DNA of 64,000 bases from Polaribacter haliotis (GTDB lineage Bacteria > Bacteroidota > Bacteroidia > Flavobacteriales > Flavobacteriaceae), in contig NZ_CP061813.1 in assembly GCF_014784055.1 (NCBI RefSeq), forward strand, positions 1,079,501 through 1,143,500. Reading direction: 5' to 3'. Every line of letters begins with the position of its first letter. Within the stretch, counting starts at the first letter, position 1. Shown here piece after piece: positions 1 to 14,200 of this stretch. The notes under the pieces were generated by a model. That model had not been told where the DNA came from, did not search any database, and saw nothing but the letters and a program-made list of their open reading frames with translations. A program made the position numbers and the translations under genes.

Positions 1-1300
1 AACAAGGTTTTTCTATTATTGGTATTGTTTTTTGTAATTCTATAACTGCATAAATATCATCATCTCCTGCGCCACCTTTTCTATTTGAAGACAAGTAACC
101 TTTTTTGGTGTTCGGGTTTATTGAAAAAGCAAAATCATCTAATTGGGAATTTACAGGTGCTTTTAAATTTGCTGGTTTTTGAAATCTTCCGTTTTCTAAC
201 TTACTTGAAAAAACATCTAAAGCTCCAATTCCAAAATGTCCATCAGAAGAAAAATACAACACGTCATCATCAGAGATAAAAGGAAACATTTCTCTACCTT
301 CAGTATTTACTTTTGGCCCTAAATTTTTAACTTCTCCATACGTATTATCACCATTAATAGCCACATAAAAGATATCTGTTTGCCCAATGCTTCCAGGCAT
401 ATTAGATGTGAAATACAAACGTTTCCCATCTTTACTAACAGATGGATGACCAACAGAATATGCATCACTATTAAAAGGTAATTCTATTATGTTTATCCAT
501 TTTTTATTTACATATTCAGCTCTGTAAATTTTAAGATTATTATATCCTTTTTCATCTTTTCTATATCTGCCCTCATTATAATTATTTCTTGTGAAATACA
601 TTATTTTTTTATCCGGAGAAAATGATACAGAAGATTCGTGATACTTTGTGTTTATTTCATCAGACAAAGGTGTTTTTTCGTTTGCTGAATTCAATTTATC
701 TTTTGATACATAAAAAATATCTAAAAAAGGTTTATTGTTTCTTGTATGAGTATTCTTTACAAATTTACCTACTTTTCTTGTTGATGAAAAAAAGATAATA
801 TTGTTATAATCCGTTACTCCAAAGTCTGAATTCTCTGTATTAATATATACTAAATTTGAAACTTCGTATAATGGCTTTTCATTTTTTATGGCTTCAATAT
901 TTGCATTTTTATCTGTAAATTCTTCTCCTCTTGAATCTTTTAATTTTGTTTGATGAAATTTTTGCATCCAAACTTTAGATTCTTTAAAGTTACCAACTGC
1001 TCTTAATGCTTGCGCATATTTAAACATATATTCTGATTCTTCGGGTGTAAAATTCTTGAATAATTTAGCATACGCTTCAGATGCTTCTTTCATTTTTACA
1101 TTGTAGTAATAACTATCTCCCAAACGTTTTAGAACATGTTCTGTAGGATTTTTCTCTGCTAATTCTTTATATTTATTTGCAGCATCTACATAAGAAATAT
1201 TGTCAAAAAATCTGTCTGCAGTTGCAGTCTGTTTAGTTTGCGAAAATAGAGACAAAGTACTTATTAAAAGTGCGAGTGTAAGTTGTATTGTTTTTTTCAT
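1..1300 (-). CDS. TPR/PD40 OmpA-family outer-membrane-associated protein (3' end outside window)
   Basis: The frame is open from ATG at 1300 to the window edge, giving 433 codons of a longer protein. Residues 1-20 form a signal peptide ending LSLFSQ. Residues about 30-125 look like TPR helices. From about residue 145 there are beta-propeller (PD40/WD40-like) repeats such as FSPDKKIMYFTRN, SKDGKRLYFTSNMPGS and GYLSSNRKGGAGDDDIY. Known proteins of this layout end in a carboxypeptidase-regulatory-like domain and an OmpA peptidoglycan-binding domain, which would lie beyond base 1; I infer those. It starts 17 bp after the PorP/SprF gene, in the adhesin-PorP-OmpA order typical of T9SS surface modules (PorE/SprE-type context). 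The likely role is anchoring outer-membrane adhesin or secretion components to peptidoglycan. Confidence 0.85.
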   Translation of the reverse strand, partial: MKKTIQLTLALLISTLSLFSQTKQTATADRFFDNISYVDAANKYKELAEKNPTEHVLKRLGDSYYYNVKMKEASEAYAKLFKNFTPEESEYMFKYAQALRAVGNFKESKVWMQKFHQTKLKDSRGEEFTDKNANIEAIKNEKPLYEVSNLVYINTENSDFGVTDYNNIIFFSSTRKVGKFVKNTHTRNNKPFLDIFYVSKDKLNSANEKTPLSDEINTKYHESSVSFSPDKKIMYFTRNNYNEGRYRKDEKGYNNLKIYRAEYVNKKWINIIELPFNSDAYSVGHPSVSKDGKRLYFTSNMPGSIGQTDIFYVAINGDNTYGEVKNLGPKVNTEGREMFPFISDDDVLYFSSDGHFGIGALDVFSSKLENGRFQKPANLKAPVNSQLDDFAFSINPNTKKGYLSSNRKGGAGDDDIYAVIELQKTIPIIEKPC

Positions 1301-1317
1301 GAGTAACATTATTAAAA

Positions 1318-2250
1318 CTAAAAGAATCTTGGAGATTGTATTTTATCTCTTTTGTAGTTAAAATTATAAAGTAAAAATATTTCGTGAGAACCAGAATTAA
1401 AGTCGCCAAGGTTACTTAACGTGTAATCGTAAGCATAACCTATTCTTAAATTGTCTGTTGCTCTAATGTTTGCTAACGCAGATACAGATTCTGTTAACCT
1501 GTAAGACAATCCAACTTCAAATTTATCATAGAATAAAACGTTTCCAGAAAAATCTAAAGAAATTGGTGCGCCTTCTGCAGCTTTTAACATCATTGAAGGC
1601 TTTAACTTAATATCTCCTTCTAAATCGAACACATAACCAGTTGTTAAAAAGTAATGTTTTGTTTCTGATGCTTTAGATATTTGTCCTCCCTTTTTTTCAA
1701 AATGTAATGTTTCTAATAAATTAGGAACAGATAAACCAACATAAAACTTATCTGTATAATAAAATGCACCTACGCCAAAATTTGGCAATACTTTGTTTGC
1801 GTTTTGATTAACATAAGATTCATCGCCAATATCTGTTCTTGTTAAACAAGGTATGCAGACATTAAAAAATGTTGCTCCAGCTTTTAAACCAAAAGCTAAT
1901 TTTCCTTGTTCACTAACATCTATTGTGTAAGAAAAATCGCCATATAAATTTTGTTCTTGAACAGGACCAATCTTATCTATTATAACCGATAAACCTAAAC
2001 CAACATTTTTCCCTATTGGTGCATTTGCTCCTAAAGTTAAGGTTTCTGGAGCCCCTTCTAAACCAACCCATTGTGTTCTTGCTAAAAAATTTAGATTTAA
2101 ACCATCATTAGAACCAGCGTAAGCAGGGTTTAAAATATTCATATTATACATGTACTGTGTATATTGTGGATCTTGCTGCGCTTTTGCAGAAAAAGTAAAC
2201 AATATAACTGCAATGATTCCTAAAATTTGTTTCATTTGTATTGCTTTCAT
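1318..2250 (-). CDS. PorP/SprF family type IX secretion system membrane protein
   Basis: This is an outer-membrane beta-barrel of about 310 residues. The mature N-terminus after the signal peptide (cleavage near SAKA/QQDPQYTQY) reads QYMYNMNILNPAYAGS, the signature of the PorP/SprF family, and the C-terminus ends in an aromatic RFF as barrels do. The frame is open back to an ATG at 2277, but that overlaps the end of the adhesin gene. I chose ATG 2250, five bases after the adhesin stop; ATG 2235 (MKQILGII) is equally plausible and gives a cleaner signal peptide. SprF-type proteins are paired with giant T9SS adhesins such as SprB and are needed for their secretion or surface attachment. Gene order here supports that, although partner specificity is inferred. 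Confidence 0.92.
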   Translation of the reverse strand: MKAIQMKQILGIIAVILFTFSAKAQQDPQYTQYMYNMNILNPAYAGSNDGLNLNFLARTQWVGLEGAPETLTLGANAPIGKNVGLGLSVIIDKIGPVQEQNLYGDFSYTIDVSEQGKLAFGLKAGATFFNVCIPCLTRTDIGDESYVNQNANKVLPNFGVGAFYYTDKFYVGLSVPNLLETLHFEKKGGQISKASETKHYFLTTGYVFDLEGDIKLKPSMMLKAAEGAPISLDFSGNVLFYDKFEVGLSYRLTESVSALANIRATDNLRIGYAYDYTLSNLGDFNSGSHEIFLLYNFNYKRDKIQSPRFF

Positions 2251-2255
2251 CTTAA

Positions 2256-5200
2256 TTATCTGTTTAAATATACCCATCCTGTAATTGGTTTTCTAACACC
2301 ATCGTTAAAGTTAATTATGTAATAATATGTGCCAGATGGCAGAGGTTTGCTTTTGTTTAATGTTAATTTTCCTGTGGAATAACCATCCCACCAAATTGGG
2401 CTTGTTTTACCATTATTGCTATAATTGTAAAGTTGAGCGCCCCATCTGTTAAAAATTTCTAATTTAAAGTTTGGATATTTATACAATTCTGTAATTTCAA
2501 ACGTATCATTTTTACCATCTCCATTTGGTGAGAAAGATTCTGGAATTAGACCACAAGTTGTTAAGTCTAAATTATCTGAAATACCATCATTATCGCAATC
2601 TGACATAAACTCGTCTTTGGTAAGAATTCCATCACCATCATCATCTTCATCTAAATAATCTGGAATACCATCTTTGTCTGTGTCATCATCTGTTGGATCT
2701 CCGTTATTATTTATGTCTTCATCTTTGGTATCTATACCATCTCCATCATCATCTTTATCTAAATAGTTAGGTATTGTATCGTTATCAGAATCATCATTTG
2801 AAGGGTCTCCATCTAAAGTTACATCTTCATCTATGGTAAGAATTCCATCACCATCATCATCTTCATCTAAATAATCTGGAATTGAATCTCCATCTGAATT
2901 ATCATTTGTTGAATCTCCATCATTATTAATATCTTCATTTTTTGTAAGTACCCCATCATTATCATCATCTGTATCTAAATAATTTGGAATTGTATCTCCA
3001 TCAGAATCATCATTTGTTGGATTTCCATCTACTAAAACTACATCTTCATCTACAGTGTTAATTCCATCACCATCATCATCTAAATCTTGAAAATCTGGAA
3101 TTATATCTCCATCTGTATCTCGAAGATTGTCTTTAGTTATTCCACTATCTGGTGTAGTTTCAATTCCATCAAACAAACCGTTTGTTCCAGAACCTGAAGC
3201 TGCTCCATCAATTACACCATCATTATTTGTGTCTGGTGCTCCAAAGCCAGATTCTGTTAAATCTGTAACTCCATCTGCGTCTGAATCTAAATCTAAATGG
3301 TCTGGAATTCCATCTGAATCTGAATCTCTATTAGGGTTTCCATTTTGTTCTACTGCATCTGGTATTCCATCATTGTCATCATCTAAATCTGATACGTCTG
3401 CAACACCATCTGAATCTGAATCTATTAGCGTATTAATTGTAACTCTTGCTTTATTTGAAGTTGCGCCAAGATTATCATTTATGGTATAATTTACTATTGC
3501 AATTCCTGAAAAAGTTGGAATAGGCGTGAAAAGCACATTTCCTAAAGCGTCAACTGTAAACGTTCCAACATTTGGCACAACCAAAGATGTAGTAGAGTTT
3601 CCTGTATTTGAAGGATTTCTTGGATCAATTAAAATAATTGTTGATGGAATTACATTTCCATCTAAATCGGTATCATTTGCACCAATTAATGGAATAGTAA
3701 CAGGTGTATTTTGAACCGTTGTTACTTCATCATTATTTGCAATAGGAGCATCATCTACTGGTGTTACAGTAATATCTAATGTACTTGTTGCTATTAAATT
3801 ACCATCTGTAATTGTGTAGGTAATTTGTGGAACATTTCCATTAAAATTTGATGCTGGATTGAATGTGTAACTTCCATCAGAATTAATAATTACAACTCCT
3901 TCTGTTATTGAAGTTGCTGTTGCTAAAGGATACGTTGTACCTCCAATACTAAATTCAGTTACTGTTAATGTAGTTCCTTCTGTATCTGTATCATTATTTA
4001 ACAAACCGTTTACTGCAGTTACATTTAATCTTGTGTCTTCTGCTGTTGAATTTGTATCTGGATTCGCAATTGGTGCATCATTTACAGCTGTAACTTGAAT
4101 GTTAATTGTTGCTACATTTGATGTTACTCCATCATTATCATTTACTGAATAATTTACATTTGCAGGACCGTTATAATTTATTGCAGGTGTAAATGTTACG
4201 TTTCCTAAAGGAGTTGCTGTGTAAGTTCCAATATTAGGAATTACCAAAGGAGTTGTAGAATTACCAACATTTGCAGGATTATTTGGGTCAATTAAAATGA
4301 TACTTGCTGGATTTACTGTGCCATCATCTGTATCATTTGCAGTAATTGTTGCAATTGTAATTGGTTCATCTTCATTTGTAATATTCCCTGAATTGTTTAT
4401 TGCAACTGGCGAATCATTTACTGGGCTTACAGAAATATCTAATGTGCTTGATGCAGTTAATTGACCATCTGTAATTGTATAATCAATTTGAGGTACAGTT
4501 CCATTAAAATCTTTTTCAGGATTGAAAGTGTAACTTCCGTCAGAATTAATTTTGATTGTTCCTTCTGGGATATGAACTGCAGTTCCTGCTGAATAGCTTG
4601 TACTATTTGCATTAAACTGGGTTACTTTTAAAGGTAAACCTTCTACATCTGAATCATTATTTAATATTCCGTTTGCAGTATTTACTGTTAATAAAGTGTC
4701 TTCTGCTGTTGCGCCAGTATCTGGATTTGCAACAGGCACATCATTTATAGGAGTTACTGTAATTGCTATTGTTGCTTGATTTTCAGAAACTACACCAAGA
4801 TTATCTTGTGCTGTATAATTCACGTTTGCTGATCCATTATAATTTGCAACTGGTTCAAATGTTACGTTACCAAAAGAATCAATTGTGTACTTTCCAACAT
4901 TTGGAATTTCTAAAGGAGTTAAAGAATTACCAATATTTGCAGGATTATTTGGGTCAATTAAAGTAATTGTTGCAGGGTTTACTGTACCATCATCTGTATC
5001 ATTTAAAGTAATTGTTGCAATTGTAATAGGAGTGTCTTCATTGGTAACATTATCTAAATTGTCAACAACAACAGGTGTATCATTTACTGAAGTTACTGTT
5101 ATATCTAAAGTACTTGTTGCTATGTCATTTCCATCAGAAATTGTATACATAACTTGTGGTACAATACCGTTAAAATCTTTAGCAGGTGTAAATGTGTAAC

Positions 5201-8200
5201 TTCCGCTTGAAGTAATTACCAGATTTCCTTCTGTTAAATGTGCTGTTTCTCCAGCAGGATAGATGGTTCCTCCAATAGTAAATTGAGTTACAGTTAATGG
5301 TGTGTTCTCAACATCAGTATCATTATTTAACAAACCGTTTGTTGCGTTTACTGTAAGTGTTGTGTCTTCTAATGTTGAATTTGTATCAAAAACTGCAACT
5401 GGAACATCATTTACTGGAGTTACTGTAATTTCAACTTTTGCAACATTAGATGTAATTCCATCATTGTCATTTATTGTATAATTTACATTTGCAAGACCAT
5501 TGTAGTTTGCAACTGGCATAAATATAACATCCCCAGAATTGTTAACAGTATAAGTTCCAACTCCTGTAATTACTAAAGGAGCTGTAGAATTTCCTATAAT
5601 ATTTGGATGTGCAGGATCAATTAACGTAATTGTTAAAGGGTCTACAGTTCCATCATCTGTATCATTTAATCCAATTGTCGGGATCGTTATTGCGTTATCT
5701 TCTAACGTTGTAAAACCTAAATTATCTACTGCAATAGGTGCATCATTTACAGCATCTACTGTAATATTTAATGTGCTTGTTGCTTCTGCTGTTCCATCTG
5801 TAATTGTGTAAGTTACTGGAGGAATAGTTCCATTGAAGTCTTTTGTTGGTGTAAATGTGTAACCTCCATCTGCAAGTATTAACAAATTACCTTGTGTTAA
5901 ATGGGCAACTTCTCCTTTTTGATAAGTAGTAATTCCTATTTTGAATTCTTTTACTGATAAAACATCTCCATCAATATCTGTATCATTCATTAACAATCCA
6001 TCTGTTGCAGAAACTGTTAAAACTTCATCTTCATTAATTGTTTTAGAATCTGTATTTGCAATTGGTGCATCATTTGCAGGATTTACTGTAATGTTTAAAG
6101 TACTTGTTGCATTTGCTGATACAGTTCCGTCAGAAATTTCATATTGAATTTCAGGAGCTTTACCATTAAAGTTTGGTGTTGGTATAAAAACATAACCTCC
6201 ATTTACATTTACAGTTATAGAACCTTCTGTAACCACAATAGTTTGTCCTGCATTTTTAGTAACGCCACCGATTGTAAAATTGACAACTGTTATTGGGTCT
6301 AAATTTGCATCTGTATCATTTTTGATAATGCTTTTTGTATCACCATCTGCAACAGTTAACGTAACCTCTTCATCAGTAATATTTGTATCTGGATTCGCAA
6401 TTGGTGCAAAAGAAGATTTAGGAACAATAACTGTTACAACAGCTGTATCAAAACCACCTTGTCCATCAGAAACTTGATAGGTGAAAATATCTGAACCATT
6501 ATTAAATCCAGCTCCTGGAGTATATTTTATTGTTCCGATTGCATTCGTTACTGCTGTACCTTTTGTTGGTTGAATTATAATTGCACTTACTGATAAAACA
6601 TCTCCATCTATATCTGTATCATTTGTTAACACAGGAATATCTATAGGTGTATTTGGGTCTGTTGCTGCTGTATCATCTACTGCTACAGGATTATCATCTA
6701 CAGAAGTTACTGTAATTGTTAATGTTGTATGCGCAGTATTTGTTCCATCTGTTACTGTATAAGTAATTGTTGGTACAGTTCCGTTATAGTTTAATGTTGG
6801 TGTGTAAGAATAACTTCCATCTGCACTTATTTTTACAACTCCTGAAGCAATTGTTGCTGAAGTTTCTGCTGGATAATTTATTCCATTAATTGTAAATTGA
6901 GAAACCGTAATTACATCTCCATCTAAATCTGAATCATTATTTAGAACTCCATTTGTTGCTGAAACATTTAAAGGAGTATCTTCTAAAGTTGTATTTGTAT
7001 CCGCAACTACAGTTGGTGTATCATTTACATTGGAAACTGTAATATCTAATGTTGATGTTGCAGTTAGAACTCCATCTGAAATTGTGTACATTACTTGAGG
7101 AACAGTTCCTACAAAGTGTGAAGCTGGTGTGTACTCATAACTTCCATCTGCATTTATTTTGATAGTTCCTTCTGTAATTGGTGCAGTTGTTCCTGCATTA
7201 TAATCTGTTCCGTTAATTTGGAATTTTGTTACTGTTATAGTATCCCCATCTGAATCAGAATCATTTTTAAGAACTCCATTTGCTACATCAATATTTAAAA
7301 TTGTGTCTTCATTTGTATTGTTTGTATCTGCATAAGCAATTGGTGCATCATTTACATTATCAACAGTTATTGTTAATGTGCTATGAGCTGTATGAACTTG
7401 ATCTGAAATTGTATATGTAATTACAGGAACAGTTCCTTTAAAATGCAATGCTGGAGTGTAAACGTAACTTCCATCTTGATTAATTCTAACAGTTCCTTCT
7501 GCAAGTGTTGCAGTTGCTCCTGCATTATAAGGTATTCCGTTAACTTCAAAATTTAAAACATTTAAAGCATGATTTTCTGGGTCTGAATCGTTCTTTAAAA
7601 CTCCATCAGCAGCTAATACACTTAATATTGTATCTTCATTTGTATTGTTAATATCTGCTATAGCAAGTGGAACATCATTTACTTCAATTACTGTAATATC
7701 TAATGTTGATGATGCTGTTTTATCTCCATCTGTAACAGTATAAGTAATTTGAGGAACATTTCCGTGAAAATGTGAAGCTGGTGTATACACATAACTTCCA
7801 TCTGCATTTATTTTGATAGTTCCTTCAGTTATTGTTGCTGTTGTTCCTGCATTAGAATCGGTTCCGTTAATTTGGAATTTAGTAACTGATAATGGAAGAT
7901 TTTCTTCATCTGTATCATTCTTTAAAACACCATTAGCTGCTGAAACATTTAAAATAGTATCTTCATTTGTACTATTTGTATCTGCAACTGCAGTAGGTCC
8001 ATCATTTGTAGCATTTACGGTAATATCTAACGTAGAACTTGATGTTAACTCACCATCTGAAACAATATAATGTACTTGTGGTACGCTTCCATGGAAATGT
8101 GAAGCTGGATAAAAAGTATAACTTCCGTCTGAATTTACAACTAAATTTCCTTCTGTTAAATAAGCTGTTTCACCTGCATTATACGTTGTTGTTCCAATAG

Positions 8201-11200
8201 AAACTTGTGTTATTGTTTTGGTTACGGTTAATGAATTTCCATCAACATCAGAATCGTTGCTTAAAATTCCGTTTTCCGCAGAAACTGTTAAAACTACATC
8301 TTCATTTGTTACACCAAAATCTGCGACAGCAACTGGTGCATCATTTACTGGAATAACAGTAATATCTAATGTTGAACTTGCTGTTAAATTTCCGTCTGAA
8401 ATTGTATAGGTAACTTGTGGTACGTTTCCGTTAAAATCATGTGTTGGTGTAAATGTGTAACTTCCATTGGCTTTTAGATTTAAAACCCCTTCTGTTAAGT
8501 TGATGTCTGCACCAACTGTTCCTGCAGTTCCACCAATTGAAATTGCGCTCACTATAATTGCATCACCATCTACATCATTATCATTTTTTAAAACTCCATT
8601 TGCAGCTACAACTGTTAACAACGTATCTTCATTTGTAGAGTTTGTGTCTTTTACTGCAACTGGCGCATCATTTACAGCATCCACTGAAATATCTAAAGTA
8701 CTGCTTAAAATATCAGTACCATCAGTCATTGTATATGTAATCTGAGGAAAAGCTCCGTTAAAATTAGTTGCTGGGGTAAATACGTAACCTCCATCTGCAT
8801 TAATGTGAATTGAACCTTCTGTAATATTTGCAGTTGTTCCAACAGGATATGTTGTTCCGTTTATTGCAAATTGAGTAACGTGTTCTGCATCGCCATCAAT
8901 ATCTGTATCATTTGCTAAAACTCCATTTGCAGCAGCTACATTTATAGGTGTGTTTTCTGTTGTTGAATTTACATCTGCTACTAAAACTGGATGATCGTTT
9001 AAAGGATTTACCGTTATTTTTAAAGTTGTACTTGCATTTGCAGTAGCAGTTCCATCTGTAATTGTGTAGGAAATATCTGGAACATTTCCGTTAAAATTTG
9101 CAACTGGTGTAAATATGTAACTTCCATCAAAATTTAATTTTATTGTTCCAACATTTGGAATTACAACTAAATCTCCAGCATTGTTTGTACCGGTAACTCC
9201 GTCTATAATAAAACTAACTAAAGTTAAATGATCTAAATTTCCATCTGTATCATTTTTTAGAACTCCATCGGTTCCATTTACAGTTAAAGTTACATCTTCA
9301 TTTACTGAATTTGTATCTGCATTTGCAACTGGTGGAAATGGCGAAACAGGAATTGAAATATTTACAACTGCTGTTGTATTGTTTCCATTTCCATCAGAAA
9401 TTTCATAAGTAAATGTGTCTGTTCCATTTGTTACTCCTGCATTTGGTGTGTAGGTTATTGTTCCATCAGCATTTATAACTGCAGTTCCTCTTGTAGAAGC
9501 AACTGTAATATTGCTTACTGTTAAAACGTCTCCATCTATATCAGTATCATTTGATAAAACTGGAATTTTAACGGCAACACCAGGATCTGTACCTGCAACA
9601 TCATTGGTTGCAATTGGCGCATCATTTATTGGGTTTACTGTTAATTCTAAAGTATTATTTGCTGTTTTTGAACCATCAGAAATGGTGTACACAATTTGAG
9701 GAACAGCACCGTTAAAATTGGCAACTGGTACAAACGTGTAACTTCCGTCAGCTTTAATAGCTAAATCTCCTTTTCCTGGAATTGTAGTGGTTCCTCCTGT
9801 TGTAGCATTTACAGGAACTGTTGTTCCGTTTACAACAAACTTTGTAACTGTTAAAGAATCGTTTTCTATATCTGTATCATTCTTTAAAACTCCATTTGCT
9901 ACTGAAACTGTTAAGGTTGTATCTTCATTTACAGAATTCGTATCTGGATTTGCAACTGGCGCATCATCTATCGGGTTTACTGTAATATCTAACATTGAAC
10001 TTGCTGTTAGCGTTCCATCAGAAACAGTGTATGTAACTTGTGGTACAGCTCCGTTATAATTTAATGCTGGAGAAAAAACATAACTTCCATCAGCATTCAT
10101 TTTTAAAGTTCCAATAGTAGGAATTGTTGCAGTTGTACCTGCATTTGTTGTTCCTGCAATTCCGTTGATTACAAAGCTTACTACATTTAAAGTGGTTCCT
10201 TCATCAACATCTGTATCATTTTTTAAAACTCCATTTAGAGCAGAAACAGTTAATGTAATATCTTCATTAGTAACATTTGTATCAGGATTTGCAATTGGGG
10301 CATCATTTACAGCATTTACAGTAATATCTAAAGTTGCATTTGCTGTATTAACATCATCTGTAATGGTATAATGTATTTGAGGTACTTTTCCGTTAAAGTT
10401 AGCAACGGGTACAAAAGTATAACTACCATTTCTTGTGATTGTTAACGTTCCTTTTCCTGGAATTAATGTTGAAGCTCCTGCTGGATCATCAACTGGAACA
10501 TCAACAACTACTCCTTCTACAACAAATTGAATTATGTTTATTCCATGTCCATCAGGATCATTATCATTCTTTAATAAACCATCTACTTCTGCAACTGTTA
10601 AGGTTGTATTTTCATTTGTAGTATTTGTATCTGGCAAAGCAATTGGCGCATCATTTACTGGAATTACAGTAATATCTAATGTACTTGTTGCCGTTAATAT
10701 TCCGTCTGAAATTGTATACGTTACTTGAGGTACATTCCCATTAAAATTAGCAAAAGGTGTATAGGTATAACTTCCGTTTGCACTTAATTTTAAAGTTCCA
10801 ACATTTGGAATTGTTACTGTACCATTTGCATTTGTAGTTCCTGCAATTCCATCAACAATAAAACTTGAAACTACTAAAGTTGTTCCTGCATCAATATCTG
10901 TATCGTTTTTTAAAACTCCGTTTGAAGCAGAAACATTTAAAATAACATCTTCGTTGGTTGTATTTGCATCTGGATTTGCTATTGGTGCATCATCTACATC
11001 AGAAACTGTAATATCTAAAGTGCTTGTTGCTGTATTTACACCATCTGAAACAGTGTACATTACTTGCGGAATTGTTCCGTGGAAATTTAAAACAGGTACA
11101 AAAGCATAACTTCCATCTCTTCTAATTGTTAATTCTCCTTTATTAGCAATTGTTCTTTTTCCTCCAATATTCGGGTCTACAGTAACTGAAACTCCTTCAA

Positions 11201-14200
11201 CAACGAATTTGGTAACAATCATTGTATTTCCATCTACATCTGTATCATTTTTAAGAATTCCATCTACTGAAACAACATTTAATGTAACATCTTCTGGTGT
11301 TGTAGCTGTGTCTGGATTAGCAATTGGTGCATCATTTACAGCATTTACAGTTATATTTATGGTTGCTGAATTTGAAATTAAACCTAAATTATCTTCTACT
11401 GTATAATTGATATTTGGATTTCCATAATAATTTGCAACTGGTGTAAAAACCAATGTTCCTGAACCAGTAACTGTATAAGTTCCCACATTTGCAATTACTA
11501 ACGGAGTTCCTGTCATTCCTACATTTGCAGGATTATTTGGATCTATTAAAATGATAGACGTTGTATCTATGGTTCCATCTACATCTGTATCGTTTGATGT
11601 AATTGTAGTAAGCGTTAAAACGCCACCTTCATTAATTGTTCCTGAAACATTATTTGCTATAGGTGCATCATTTACAGATGTTACAGAAATACCAATAGTT
11701 CCTTCGTTTGAAGTAATGTTTCGAGTATCTTTTACGGTGTATTTTATATCTGCAGTTCCGTTAAAGTTTGGTTCTGGAGTAAAAATAACATCTCCTGCTG
11801 GATTTACAGTATAAGTTCCTTTTCCTACAATTACTAAAGGAGTTCCAGATTTTCCTGTATTTGCAGGATTATTTGGGTCAATTAAAATAATTGTTGATGG
11901 AACGATTGCGCCATCTGAATCTGTATCATTTCCAGTAATTGTAGCAATTATAATTGGAGTGTCTTCTGGAGTTGGATTGTTTAAATCGTCAACTGCAACT
12001 GGTGGTGTATTATTTACTGATAATTTTCCAGCATCTGAAGTTGTAGGACAAACATAATCTGGTTTAGAAATTACGACTCTAAATAAATAATTATTTTCTG
12101 CAATTGTAACATTAGAAATGGTTAATTTAGTTGAAGTTGCTCCAACAAATTGTCCGCCATTTGCAACATTTGTATAAGTTGTACCATTATCTATACTTTG
12201 TTGCCATTGAAAAACTGAACCTGTAGAAGTCGCTTCGAAAGTTGTACTTGCACCTACAAATACTGTTTTATTTGTTGGTTGAGAACTTACAACAACAGCT
12301 GTACCAGCAGTAGTTACATTGATGTTTCTACCCATATAAGCTGATGCAAAACCGGTAACTTTACCATCTCCACCAATTCCATTTCCTTGAACTTCTCCTG
12401 GTTTTGTAGTACTTTCTGTATGGCCAGCTTCTTTAACATCTGGACAACCATCATTATCTGAATCTGTATCTTGATGATCTGGTTTTCCATCTGAATCTCT
12501 ATCAAAAGTAGAAACGATTCCGCTTGCGTTTAAAGTTCCATAATCTGGATCTTTATAATCTGGAATTCCGTCTAAATCTGCATCTGCATCAGGATTTACA
12601 TTTCCTGGAGTTTCTTGTGTATCTAAAATTCCATCATTATCATCATCTAAATCTGTAACATCTGGAACACCATCAGCATCTGAATCTACATTTAATGTAA
12701 TTGTTAAAGTTGATGAAGCTGTTCCTCCTGTTCCATCAGTAATTGAATACGTTGCTACTGGAATTGCACCTGAATAACCTGTTTCTGGAACAAAAACGTA
12801 ACTTCCGTTTGTGTTAATTTTTAACGTTCCAACTCCAGTAATTGTAGCTGTTTGATTTGCGTTATGCATTGTTGCATCTCCAGCAATTACAAATGTTGTA
12901 ACTGTTAAAATTGCAGACTCCACATCTGTATCATTTTTTAAAACTCCATGTGCACCATTAACTGTTAATGTAACATTTTGAGTTGTAGAATTTGTATCAG
13001 GATTTGCAATTGGGTTGTCATTTACAGCAGTAATTGTAATATTTATAGGAGCAATATTTGATGTAAAATTATCATTATCTTTTATTGTATAATTGATATT
13101 TGCAGTTCCGTTAAAATTAGGTTCTGGCGTAAAAGTTAAGTTTCCATTTGCATCAATAGTATAGGTTCCTTTTCCTGCAATTACTAAAGGTGTTCCTGTT
13201 TTTCCTGTATTTGTTGCATCTGTTGGGTCTATTAATATAATTGTTGCTGGAACTACATTCCCATCTTCATCTGTATCATTTACATTAATAGTTGCAATAT
13301 TTACTGGATTGTCTTCTGTTGCTGTGCCAGAATTTGCAACTGCAACTGGTGCATCATTTACAGCAGTTATTGTAATATCTGTTGTTCCTGTAACTGGTGG
13401 AGAAATTCCGTCTGAAACTGAATATGTAAAATCTCCAGGATTATCTGTACCATTATAAGCAGTTGGAGCATCATAAGTTAAGCCTACTAATTCTGCAGAA
13501 GTTAGGGTAGAACCATTTGTAACAACAGTTCCGTTTGCTTTTTTAACAACTCCTAAAGTTGGTAAACCTGTAACTGTAATTGTTAATGTATTTCCATCTG
13601 GGTCAGTTGGTATCGCTAAACCTAAAGAAGTATTTTTGCTTTCTTCTTCAACTGTAATTGCAGAACTATTTGCAATTGGTGGTTTGTTGGTTGATACTGT
13701 TAATTTAGCTTGATTAGAAACTATTTCACAAACATAATCCGTTTTAGAAGCGTTTAATCTAAATAAATAATTGTTTTGAGAAGCTGTTACACCAGTAATA
13801 GTAATTGTGTTTGTATTCGTGCCACTGTACACGCCATTATCTAATATTGTATGAAAACTTGCTCCATTATCTGTACTTACTTCCCATTGTAAAACATTAC
13901 CAGTTGTTGCTACAGTAAAAGATGTATTATCTCCAGCATTAACCGTTTTATCTGTTGGTTGATTTGTAATAACTTCTGCAATACCAGCAGTTACAACATT
14001 TGTATTTGAACCAGTATAAGCAGTTGTAAAACCTTTTACTTTACCATCTGTTGCATAACCAGTTCCTTGAACTTCACCAGCTTTTACAGTACTTTCTACA
14101 TGCAAAGATTCTCTAACATCCGGACAACCATCACCATCTGAATCTGTATCAAATTGGTCTATTTTTCCATCTTTATCAATATCAAATCTGTCATCTATAT

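Noticed and set aside
2565..3425. Apparent atc/tct microsatellite or CRISPR-like periodic region
   Set aside because: The periodicity is fully explained by in-frame TSP3 DxDxDG codons; there are no spacer-repeat units of constant length and no cas genes.
3127..11814. Many plus-strand open frames of 60-120 codons opposite the adhesin gene
   Set aside because: They repeat the same Ser/Val/Pro-rich pattern (SVSF, TSKVLVA) because they are the antisense of the tandem modules. They carry no independent start or family signal.
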